5,598 nucleotides of DNA from Undibacterium sp. GTDB lineage: Bacteria > Pseudomonadota > Gammaproteobacteria > Burkholderiales > Burkholderiaceae_D. Below, in pieces: positions 1 through 5,435 of the stretch. The stretch covers positions 1 through 5,598 of the forward strand of contig JAIELM010000187.1 in the NCBI GenBank assembly GCA_019752975.1. Reading direction: 5' to 3'. The notes beneath the pieces are model-generated. The model worked only from the letters and a program-made list of their open reading frames with translations. It searched no databases and had not been told where the DNA came from. Position 1 is the stretch's first letter, and every line of letters begins with the position of its first letter. The position numbers and the translations under genes were made by a program.

Positions 1-886
1 GCACCAAGGCTTTTCCGCCCGCTTTGAGCCGTGCCGCTACCGTTTTAAAGTATTCCGCCCAAAAGCGTTCGCCAACGGCTTCAAACATTTCAATTGAGAC
101 GATGGCATCATATTGCTGATGTAAATCACGATAGTCGCATATTTCTAAGCGCACTAAGTGGTTCAGTTCTTGTTGTGTAATTCTTTGTTGGGCGATTTCT
201 AATTGCGCTTGTGAGATGGTAACGCCATGCACACGAATACCCAGTGTAGCCGCGTGCAGCGCAAAGCCGCCCCAACCACAACCAATCTCCAACACATGGT
301 CACCCGCTTTTAAGTTTAAAACTTCGACGATACGCTGATATTTATTCGCTTGTGCTTTTTCTAGGGGGATCGTGTAGTCACCTAAAAATAGGGCGCTAGA
401 ATAGGTCCAACTTGGGTCTAACCAGAGTGCATAAAATGGATTTCCAATGTCGTAATGCGCGTGGATATTTTTACGACTACCTCGCTTGGTATTTGGATGA
501 AGTAGATGTTTTAATTTGTACCAAAATCGCATGATTGCGCCACCAAATATCGCTTGATCGAGTGCTGATTCGTTGACGATAGCAAGGCGCAGCAATCCAA
601 CTAAATCGTTGCTACTAACCCACCCTGACTCTATACATTCGGCAAATGCGATGTCACCACCTCGCAGTATTTTGCGACAAGCGCGCCAGTCATGGATATG
701 TAAAATAATAATAGGAAAACCGTCCTGATCGCCAAACCTAAGCACCTCGCCATTGGGCGTGACTAGGTGCAAATTTCCCTGCTTAATTCTTTTTAAGAGA
801 CGAATAAAAAGTCGTGCAAACAGCGGGATGTTTTTGACTGCATCTTTGTAGATCAGCTTGCTTGATGTGCTATGAACAGAACTCAT
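1..886 (-). CDS. CFA-synthase-like SAM-dependent methyltransferase (C-terminus outside window)
   Basis: This gene was translated by hand and is open from ATG at 886 to the left edge (295 codons), so the C-terminal part is missing. It belongs to the cyclopropane-fatty-acyl-phospholipid synthase family (COG2230), which transfers a methyl or methylene group from SAM to the double bond of phospholipid acyl chains at the membrane surface. An N-terminal domain of about 130 residues is followed by HYDIGNPFYALWLDPSW, then YSSALF (about 162-167), the SAM-binding motif EIGCGWGG (200-207), GVTISQAQ, and IEMFEAVGE (265-273), whose Glu269 matches the family's conserved active-site glutamate. The position of E. 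coli Cfa Cys139 (YSCAY) is Ser164 here. I recall this as usual in the paralogue group that sits beside flavoprotein and DUF1365 genes, so the product may be a methylated or otherwise modified chain and not cyclopropane. The start is supported by a strong Shine-Dalgarno site. The gene is last of the three lipid genes and is separated from DUF1365 by 382 bases of repeats. Confidence 0.93.
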   Translation of the reverse strand, partial: MSSVHSTSSKLIYKDAVKNIPLFARLFIRLLKRIKQGNLHLVTPNGEVLRFGDQDGFPIIILHIHDWRACRKILRGGDIAFAECIESGWVSSNDLVGLLRLAIVNESALDQAIFGGAIMRFWYKLKHLLHPNTKRGSRKNIHAHYDIGNPFYALWLDPSWTYSSALFLGDYTIPLEKAQANKYQRIVEVLNLKAGDHVLEIGCGWGGFALHAATLGIRVHGVTISQAQLEIAQQRITQQELNHLVRLEICDYRDLHQQYDAIVSIEMFEAVGERFWAEYFKTVAARLKAGGKALV

Positions 887-893
887 TTTTTTA

Positions 894-900
894 CTCCTTC
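894..900 (-). promoter_or_regulatory. Shine-Dalgarno site of the CFA-like gene
   Basis: On the minus strand GAAGGAG lies 7 bases before the ATG at 886. It is the clearest ribosome binding site in the window and fixes the start of the methyltransferase gene. Confidence 0.7.
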
Positions 901-914
901 ATTTATTCCATGCA

Positions 915-943
915 AATATTCAGCCTCAACAATCACTCATCAA
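915..943 (-). promoter_or_regulatory. Possible promoter of the CFA-like gene
   Basis: On the minus strand TTGATG (943-938) and AATATT (920-915) are separated by 17 bases, each matching the sigma-70 consensus at 4 of 6 positions. Transcription would begin near 908, giving a short leader that contains the GAAGGAG site. A local promoter would make sense because repeats separate this gene from the upstream operon genes, but the match is only moderate in AT-rich DNA. Confidence 0.35.
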
Positions 944-958
944 AAAACCGCAAACCCT

Positions 959-1037
959 TCAACGCCGAGACGTGGAGACGCAGAGAAAATCGAAGGAAAC
1001 CTCTGCGCTCCTCCGTGTCTCCGCGTCTCGGCGTTGA
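959..1037. repeat. Long imperfect inverted repeat (palindromic intergenic element)
   Basis: The left arm 959-985 (begins TCAACGCCGAGACG, ends GCAGAG) pairs with the right arm 1001-1037 (begins CTCTGC, ends GGCGTTGA) around a 15-base loop, 986-1000. The arms match almost perfectly, with one G-T style difference, except that the right arm carries 10 extra bases in the middle, roughly 1007-1016. As RNA or cruciform it would form a long hairpin with a 10-base bulge. The sequence type (GAGACGCGGAGAC-like) resembles palindromic repeats I recall as scattered in intergenic DNA of several proteobacteria. No clear target duplication flanks it and no T-run follows it, so it is not called a terminator. 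Confidence 0.8.
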
Positions 1038-1085
1038 GAGATTTTGACTTTTGTTCATAGAGATTAAACATTCGCTATTCCTTTA

Positions 1086-1275
1086 TTTATTTCGTAATTA
1101 TTCAGCCCCCTAGGTAAGCCGTCTTTCCCGCATGTTTTTAGCGGGAAGCCAGCGACTTTTGTTCAGCGACGAACGCCACTGGATCCCCGATTAAACCCTC
1201 GAGGATGACATAAAGTAAGATGGAATATCCCGAAATGTAAACTCCGTATAGAGGGCTGAACAATTACTTTATTTC
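1086..1275. mobile_element. 174-base miniature transposable element with 8-base target duplication
   Basis: The element proper is 1094-1267. Its ends are GTAATTATTCAGCCCCC (1094-1110) and, on the other strand, GTAATTGTTCAGCCCTC (1267-1251): 17 bases with 2 mismatches. It is flanked directly by the exact direct repeat TTTATTTC at 1086-1093 and 1268-1275, an 8-base target duplication. There is no coding capacity, so it is a non-autonomous (MITE-like) element needing a transposase in trans. GTAA ends with 8-base duplications are typical of the IS66 family; this assignment is inference. The right-hand duplication includes the DUF1365 stop codon (1269-1271), so the insertion left that reading frame intact. 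Confidence 0.82.
1121..1209. repeat. Paired-hairpin repeat nested inside the miniature element
   Basis: Two hairpins lie inside the 174-base element. The first has stem TTCCCGC (1125-1131) and GCGGGAA (1141-1147) with a 9-base loop. The second has stem ATCCCCGA (1183-1190) and TCGAGGAT (1199-1206), one mismatch, 8-base loop. A small GTTC/GAAC stem (1161-1164, 1171-1174) lies between them. The ends, GTCTTTCCCGC and GAGGATGAC, are roughly inverted, so the unit looks like a decayed copy of the widespread GTCATTCCCGC / GCGGGAATCCAG / CTGGATCCCCG / GGGGATGAC intergenic repeat. It may be cargo of the outer element or a later insertion. Confidence 0.6.
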
Positions 1276-2054
1276 TTTACATTCGACGTTCCTACGCTGT
1301 AGTGCGTGTGCGAATGTATTTGTTTGAAAAACGGAACACGTTTTTTCCAAAGCAGTAAGGCTTGCCAGTGAATACGAAAAAAAACACCGAAGGTAAGCAG
1401 TGGCTGACGCAGGAAAAAGTACAGTAACTGACGACTAGAAAATTCCGTTTTTCTTCCAAAAAGCGCGGTCTGAATTAAGAGCCCATCTTGATCGTGATAA
1501 TCGATTATTAGACTGGTTTTTTCTCGGCGCTCATTAAATTTAAATTGGTAGTGCCCTTTGATTTCGCAAAAGGGAGAAACGTGCATCATTTTTTGTGCCG
1601 ATAGTTCTACCTGATTGGCGATACCTAGTCCGTCCTCATTTTTCAGTAGATAAATATGATGCTCGCCGAAGGTATTATTCACTTCTGCGAGAGTGGCAAC
1701 TAACTGCGCAGCATGGTTATAGCAGTACCACACGCTAATCGGATTAAAGGCGTATCCGAATAGTCGTGGAAAGCTTTGTAAATTGATCTCTGCCACATCG
1801 TGAATCTCGTGCTGCGCTAATAGTGCTTTAGCCCAGACATAGAGATTAGAGCCATCGCGCGGCCCAAAATCTTTGAAATAAATAGAAACCGGTCGGCGCA
1901 AATTGAGACCAAATAAGTAGCTATTGAGTTTTTCGGGTTCTTGGTAGGCTTCGTTAAGATTTAATCTCAGCATAAATACGGGATAGACGAAACGGTGCAG
2001 CACCGGACGTAGTCGTGCATGCATAAGTTTTGCAGAAATAAGCGTCGTCTTCAT
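1269..2054 (-). CDS. DUF1365 family protein
   Basis: This is a 261-residue member of DUF1365 (COG3496), a family of unproven biochemical role encoded beside CFA-like methyltransferases and amine-oxidase-like flavoproteins. Visible family features are the N-terminal MHARLRPVLHRFVYPVF (11-27), FPRLFGYAFNPISVWYCY (95-112), EVNNTFGEHHIY (124-135) and KMMHVSPF (155-162). A hydrophobic C-terminal stretch at about 219-236 could associate with membrane, in keeping with a lipid substrate. I chose the ATG at 2054, which overlaps the flavoprotein stop as ATGA and suggests translational coupling. The frame stays open to a TTG at 2066, but that start is weaker. The stop codon lies inside the target duplication of the adjacent miniature element. 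A role in lipid acyl-chain modification is inferred from context only. Confidence 0.93.
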   Translation of the reverse strand: MKTTLISAKLMHARLRPVLHRFVYPVFMLRLNLNEAYQEPEKLNSYLFGLNLRRPVSIYFKDFGPRDGSNLYVWAKALLAQHEIHDVAEINLQSFPRLFGYAFNPISVWYCYNHAAQLVATLAEVNNTFGEHHIYLLKNEDGLGIANQVELSAQKMMHVSPFCEIKGHYQFKFNERREKTSLIIDYHDQDGLLIQTALFGRKTEFSSRQLLYFFLRQPLLTFGVFFRIHWQALLLWKKRVPFFKQIHSHTHYSVGTSNVKK

Positions 2055-3337
2055 GGCCTTGCCCAATGCGGTGATAATTCAAACGCCTTAAGTACGCTTA
2101 ATGCAGATTTCACGCCGTCTTCGTGAAATCCATAGCCGCTCCACGCACCGGCAAACCATGCTTTGTTTTCGCCTTGAATTTCTGCTAGCTGTAATTGGGC
2201 ATCAATGGCTTTTTGATCGAAAATCGGATGTTCATACTGATATTGAGCTATCTGATGTTTTTTTGCTGGTATTTTGATGGGATTGAGTGTGACGATCACG
2301 GGTGTTTTTGTTGATAGCGTTTGTAGTTTATTGAGTAGATAACTCACGCAAACCGATTGCCCACCATCCGATCCCTCATCGTTTTTGGAGAGATAATTCC
2401 AAGCTGACCAGACCTTAGGGTTTGTCGGAAGTAAGTCGGTATCAGTATGCAGATAGGCCGCGTTTGATTGATAACGGAATTGCGAAAGAATCGCTTTTTC
2501 CTTGAGACTGGCGTCACTTAGAAGGCGCATGGTGTCGGGTGCATGGGTAGCAAAGACCACCTGATCAAATTGACTTATTCCACTAGCAGTGCGCACCCAT
2601 ACCTCTTGGCCTTCATTATGGCGAGTGACTTCCAAAACCGGCGTATTCAGGCGAATGTCGCTCAGTTGTGCCGCGATTTTTTGGACATAACTACGCGCCC
2701 CATTTTTTACGGTACGCCACTTGGGTCTATCGTTGATCTGAAGTAGCCCGTGATTCATACAAAAACGCAGAAATGTACTCGCTGGAAAATCAAGAATATC
2801 ACTAGGCGCACTTGACCAAATCGCCGCTGCCATTGGAATTAAATAGTGATTCTTAAAAGTTGAACGGTATTTCTCTTGGGTCAGTAATTGACCTAAACTT
2901 ATTTTTGAAACCAAAGCATCGTCAAGATGGCGTTGTGCATCGCGATTAAATCGCACAATATCTTTTAACATCAACAAAAATGTAGGCGAAACGAGGTTCT
3001 TTCTTTGGGCAAAAACCGTATCGAGATTGCTACCTGCCCACTCAATTTTTCCATGATCGAGCGACACCCCAAAGGACATATCGGTAGCATAGCTTTCCAC
3101 TTGCAGTTCTTTAAAAAGCGCGATTAAATTGGGATAAGTTTTTTCATTGAATACCAAAAAACCGGTATCAACAGCGTGCATCTCTCCACCAATGGAAATA
3201 TCAACGGTATTGGTATGTCCACCCAAATAATCATTCGCTTCAAATAAAGTAATTTGATGCTTTTTTTGCAGAAAATGAGCACACACCAATCCCGACACAC
3301 CCGAACCTATTACGGCAATTCTCTGTTTTGCTTGCAT
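2051..3337 (-). CDS. FAD-dependent amine-oxidase-like oxidoreductase (COG2907 type)
   Basis: This is a 428-residue flavoprotein. Near the N-terminus, VIGSGVSG (9-16) is the dinucleotide-binding glycine motif. Glu33 ends the second strand (ribose contact), followed by the GGHTNT motif (39-44) typical of the amine-oxidase/phytoene-desaturase-like superfamily. VDTGFLVFNEKTYPNL (56-71), PMAAAIWS (168-175) and FATHAPD (262-268) fit COG2907. AWFAGAWSGYGFHEDGVKSA (393-412) is the C-terminal FAD-binding segment. The substrate is unproven; next to a CFA-like methyltransferase and DUF1365 it most likely oxidises or desaturates a modified acyl chain. It is first in the minus-strand operon and its TGA overlaps the next ATG. 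The ATG at 3337 places the FAD motif normally; its Shine-Dalgarno site is weak. It is transcribed divergently from the TetR gene across a miniature element. Confidence 0.93.
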   Translation of the reverse strand: MQAKQRIAVIGSGVSGLVCAHFLQKKHQITLFEANDYLGGHTNTVDISIGGEMHAVDTGFLVFNEKTYPNLIALFKELQVESYATDMSFGVSLDHGKIEWAGSNLDTVFAQRKNLVSPTFLLMLKDIVRFNRDAQRHLDDALVSKISLGQLLTQEKYRSTFKNHYLIPMAAAIWSSAPSDILDFPASTFLRFCMNHGLLQINDRPKWRTVKNGARSYVQKIAAQLSDIRLNTPVLEVTRHNEGQEVWVRTASGISQFDQVVFATHAPDTMRLLSDASLKEKAILSQFRYQSNAAYLHTDTDLLPTNPKVWSAWNYLSKNDEGSDGGQSVCVSYLLNKLQTLSTKTPVIVTLNPIKIPAKKHQIAQYQYEHPIFDQKAIDAQLQLAEIQGENKAWFAGAWSGYGFHEDGVKSALSVLKAFELSPHWARP

Positions 3338-3358
3338 AAACTGCTTTCAGTGGTGGAA

Positions 3359-3386
3359 CGTATAGAACAACTTAGGACTTACGCAA
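3359..3386 (-). promoter_or_regulatory. Possible promoter of the flavoprotein operon, -35 inside mobile element
   Basis: On the minus strand TTGCGT (3386-3381) and TATACG (3364-3359) are 16 bases apart, matching the sigma-70 consensus at 3 and 4 of 6 positions. The -35 part lies within the terminal repeat of the 145-base element and the -10 part in the host flank. The match is weak; other promoters further upstream would have to read through the element. Confidence 0.28.
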
Positions 3387-3522
3387 AATTCTGTTGGCTA
3401 GACGCTGAGCCGCAGGCAGTACTTTAAGTACGACAAGGTAGTACCACAAGGTAGCACGACAAGGTAGTACGACAAGGCGAACGCCACAACGCCAGCGTCT
3501 GTTTTGCGTAAGTCCTACAACT
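3368..3522. mobile_element. 145-base miniature inverted-repeat element with 5-base flanking duplication
   Basis: The element is 3373-3517. TAGGACTTACGCAAAA (3373-3388) is perfectly inverted at 3502-3517, and a second inner pair, GACGCTG (3401-3407) with CAGCGTC (3493-3499), extends the palindrome. CAACT occurs directly outside both ends (3368-3372, 3518-3522), consistent with a 5-base target duplication. Alternatively the outer TA of each end could be a TA duplication around GGACTTACGC ends, as IS630-type elements make. It has no coding capacity, so it would depend on a transposase elsewhere. AGGACTTACGCA-type ends are familiar to me from miniature elements in several bacteria, but I cannot name the parent. 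It separates the flavoprotein gene from the TetR gene. Confidence 0.8.
3425..3476. repeat. Four 13-base tandem repeats inside the miniature element
   Basis: Units run 3425-3437, 3438-3450, 3451-3463 and 3464-3476 with consensus GTAGTACGACAAG. The first unit differs at two positions (TAAGTACGACAAG), the second and third at one each, and the fourth matches. The first unit overlaps the near-perfect palindrome GTACTTTAAGTAC (3419-3431). The array probably arose by local expansion of one unit within the element. There are no spacers, so it is not a CRISPR array. Confidence 0.85.
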
Positions 3523-3529
3523 AAAACAT

Positions 3530-3559
3530 TTGTACGGTTTTTACTTACTATGCTAAGAT
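3530..3559 (+). promoter_or_regulatory. Probable promoter of the TetR-family gene
   Basis: TGCTAAGAT (3551-3559) is an extended -10 element (TG, one base, then TAAGAT, 4 of 6 to consensus). A weak -35, TTGTAC (3530-3535), lies 18 bases upstream. Transcription would start near 3566, leaving a leader of about 40 bases. The promoter lies just outside the right end of the 145-base element. Confidence 0.45.
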
Positions 3560-3567
3560 AAATACCG
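3535..3567. promoter_or_regulatory. Possible operator for the TetR-family regulator
   Basis: CGGTTTTTA (3535-3543) is inverted at TAAATACCG (3559-3567), matching at 8 of 9 positions, with a 15-base centre. The pair brackets the -35/-10 region of the regulator's own promoter, where an autorepressor of this family would commonly bind. The spacing is wide for one dimer and the DNA is AT-rich, so chance remains possible. Confidence 0.3.
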
Positions 3568-3607
3568 ACCTGAAAAAAACGCTACCAACCAGTAGATATT
3601 AACACCG

Positions 3608-4216
3608 ATGAGTATTTTTAGTAAACTTAAATTTAAAGATCAAGCATTTCGCCTGCGCGAAGATGCTATTTTGGACGCGACAACAGCGGTCTTGGCCTCT
3701 AAGGGTTTTGACTTAATGACTATGGATGATGTTGCCAAATTAATTGGCATTTCAAAGCCTAGTTTGTATAAACACTTTGAATCTAAGGAGGAGTTGGTCG
3801 GGGCTGCGATGATACGGCTATTAGACGGTGCTACCCAACAACTGGAGAATATGCCACCCCACTTTAATGCTAAAGAGTCGCTGTCAGCACTCCTTGAATG
3901 GGCCTTGAGGGTGAGGCTCGATGGTGGCCTACCCTTTCTTCCATCGACCAGTAATGCGGTCAGGGAGATGCTAATGCGTAATCTCAGCTATGTCGGGCGC
4001 GTCATAAAACTCAATTCGCGCCTTGAAAAATTAGTCATCGCGGCGCAAAAAGACGGCAGCTTAAATGCCGACTTAAGCCCCGATGTCATCCTTTTTAGCT
4101 ACTACGCTAGAAGCTGTGATCCGGCAGTAGATTATCTGCAAAAGTTTAGCAAGATGGACGCCGATAGCATTGTTGAAAATATGCTCAAGGTGTGCTTTCA
4201 GGGTTTGGAGAAGTAA
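3608..4216 (+). CDS. TetR/AcrR-family transcriptional regulator
   Basis: This 202-residue protein has the usual length for the family. The N-terminal DNA-binding domain spans about 15-62: REDAILDATTAVLASKGFDLMTMDDVAKLIGISKPSLYKHFESKEEL, where GISKPSLYKHF (47-57) is the recognition-helix region with the conserved tyrosine. The remainder is predicted helical and variable, as expected of the ligand-binding and dimer domain; its ligand cannot be read from sequence. The ATG at 3608 has no obvious Shine-Dalgarno site, but it is the first start before the domain and suits its length. The gene is divergent from the flavoprotein-DUF1365 operon, so control of that operon and of itself is a reasonable inference. 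It converges on purK with 2 bases between the stop codons and no room for a separate terminator. Confidence 0.92.
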   Translation: MSIFSKLKFKDQAFRLREDAILDATTAVLASKGFDLMTMDDVAKLIGISKPSLYKHFESKEELVGAAMIRLLDGATQQLENMPPHFNAKESLSALLEWALRVRLDGGLPFLPSTSNAVREMLMRNLSYVGRVIKLNSRLEKLVIAAQKDGSLNADLSPDVILFSYYARSCDPAVDYLQKFSKMDADSIVENMLKVCFQGLEK

Positions 4217-4218
4217 GC

Positions 4219-5421
4219 CTAAATTTCAATCCCCAGCATCGCGCACGCGCGCGCCGCATTGTCCAATACGGTTTGGCGCTCATTACCCGTAAAAGTAATA
4301 TGTCCCATTTTTCTTTTACGACGCGCTTCTTTTTTTCCGTACAAATGAAGATGCGCCCCAGCTAAAGCACAGATGGCGTCCCAATCTGGTTCTTGCGCTA
4401 GTTCAGGATCGTGTTGAAACCACAGATCTCCCAGTAGATTAAGCATGACACTGTGCTTTATAGGCTCTATTGGGACTATTGGGGCTAGGGGTGCTAAGTC
4501 TTGACCTATGAGTGCCCGTACTTGTTGCTCAAACTGGCTAGGGTATCCCTGTTCTAAGGTGTAATGACCGCTATTGTGCGGACGAGGTGCAATTTCATTG
4601 ACGACCAGTGTGCCGTCGGTCAAAACAAAAAACTCTACGCACAGAACCCCAATATAATTTAATTCATGCGCAATCGCGAATGCGGTTTTTTGTATTTTCT
4701 CATGCAGCTCTTGTGAGCCGCGCTGGCAAGGGACAGTTGCCATGATTAAGATACCCTCACGATGTACATTTTCTGACAGAGGGTAGAGCTGTGTTTGCCC
4801 ATTGCTGGCTCGTGCTAATACGATAGAAACTTCAAAATCGAGGTCTAATTTTTTTTCTAAAACACTAGGCGATAAATCGAGTTCTTGCCATGCATTAGCA
4901 AGCTCTAAAGCTGTCCGCACACTGATTTGTCCCTTGCCGTCGTAACCTTGTGTAGCGCGTTTTAAAATAGCAGGGAATAATTTCTCCTCTACATTTTCTA
5001 GGTCAAAAGTGTTTTGAATCAGGTGAAATGGCGCAGTATATACCTGTGTTTTTTGCCCTAATTGGTTGATGAAATTTTTTTCTAAAATGCGATTCTGGGC
5101 AATCGCCACACAGGCTGCGGAGGGCGCAGTAGTGCAGCTTTTCGCTAGAATTTCAAGCGCCTCTACCGGTACATTTTCAAACTCCGTAGTGATGTAATCA
5201 GTGAGATTAGAAAGTTCGCTGAGTGCTTCTGCATCGAGGTAATCTGCAACGATGTGTCGGTCTGCAATGGCACTAGCAGGGCAATCCTGCTCAGGCGCTA
5301 ACAGTGCTACTTTATAGTTCAGCGTATGCGCAGCTTGGATAAACATTTTTCCAAGTTGGCCGCCGCCTAAAATACCTAACCAATGTGCATTAGGTGATGT
5401 TGCAGGTAAATCGTGAGTCAT
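4219..5421 (-). CDS. purK: N5-carboxyaminoimidazole ribonucleotide synthase
   Basis: PurK is an ATP-grasp enzyme that makes N5-CAIR from AIR, ATP and bicarbonate in cytosolic de novo purine synthesis; PurE then converts N5-CAIR to CAIR. The 400-residue protein shows the N-terminal nucleotide-fold motif GILGGGQLG (16-24), TEFENVP (79-85), the ATP-grasp loop QGYDGKGQ (158-165), LEKKLDLDFEVSI (188-200), and the metal/ATP site VEFFVLTDGTLVVNEIAPRPHNSGH (262-286) with Glu263, Glu276 and the NSGH signature. GKKEARRKRKMGHIT (362-376) is the usual C-terminal PurK segment. The domains appear complete. The ATG at 5421 lies 14 bases after the purE stop, so the two genes form an operon in the order purE-purK. 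The Shine-Dalgarno site is weak, so translation may be coupled to purE. It is unrelated in function to the lipid genes. Confidence 0.97.
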   Translation of the reverse strand: MTHDLPATSPNAHWLGILGGGQLGKMFIQAAHTLNYKVALLAPEQDCPASAIADRHIVADYLDAEALSELSNLTDYITTEFENVPVEALEILAKSCTTAPSAACVAIAQNRILEKNFINQLGQKTQVYTAPFHLIQNTFDLENVEEKLFPAILKRATQGYDGKGQISVRTALELANAWQELDLSPSVLEKKLDLDFEVSIVLARASNGQTQLYPLSENVHREGILIMATVPCQRGSQELHEKIQKTAFAIAHELNYIGVLCVEFFVLTDGTLVVNEIAPRPHNSGHYTLEQGYPSQFEQQVRALIGQDLAPLAPIVPIEPIKHSVMLNLLGDLWFQHDPELAQEPDWDAICALAGAHLHLYGKKEARRKRKMGHITFTGNERQTVLDNAARACAMLGIEI

Positions 5422-5435
5422 ATTTAATGTCTAGC

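Noticed and set aside
862..1060. Two overlapping short plus-strand reading frames of 61-62 codons
   Set aside because: They cross the methyltransferase start region and the palindrome, have no Shine-Dalgarno site, and their composition is that of the repeat itself.
1125..1206. Rho-independent terminator after the DUF1365 gene
   Set aside because: The hairpins are GC-rich but neither is followed by a T-run on the minus strand, and they belong to the inserted element.
2055..2066. Longer start of the DUF1365 gene at TTG 2066
   Set aside because: The codon is TTG and adds only four residues. The ATG at 2054 gives the common 4-base ATGA overlap and a family-like N-terminus.
2543..2746. 67-codon plus-strand reading frame
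   Set aside because: It lies wholly antisense inside the well-supported flavoprotein gene and has no recognisable motif.
3425..3476. CRISPR-like array
   Set aside because: The 13-base units are directly adjacent with no spacers and lie inside a palindromic miniature element.
4236..4256. Alternating GC stretch near the purK 3' end, possible Z-DNA or regulatory site
   Set aside because: It encodes the ordinary PurK C-terminus (residues around ARACA) and is explained by codon choice.
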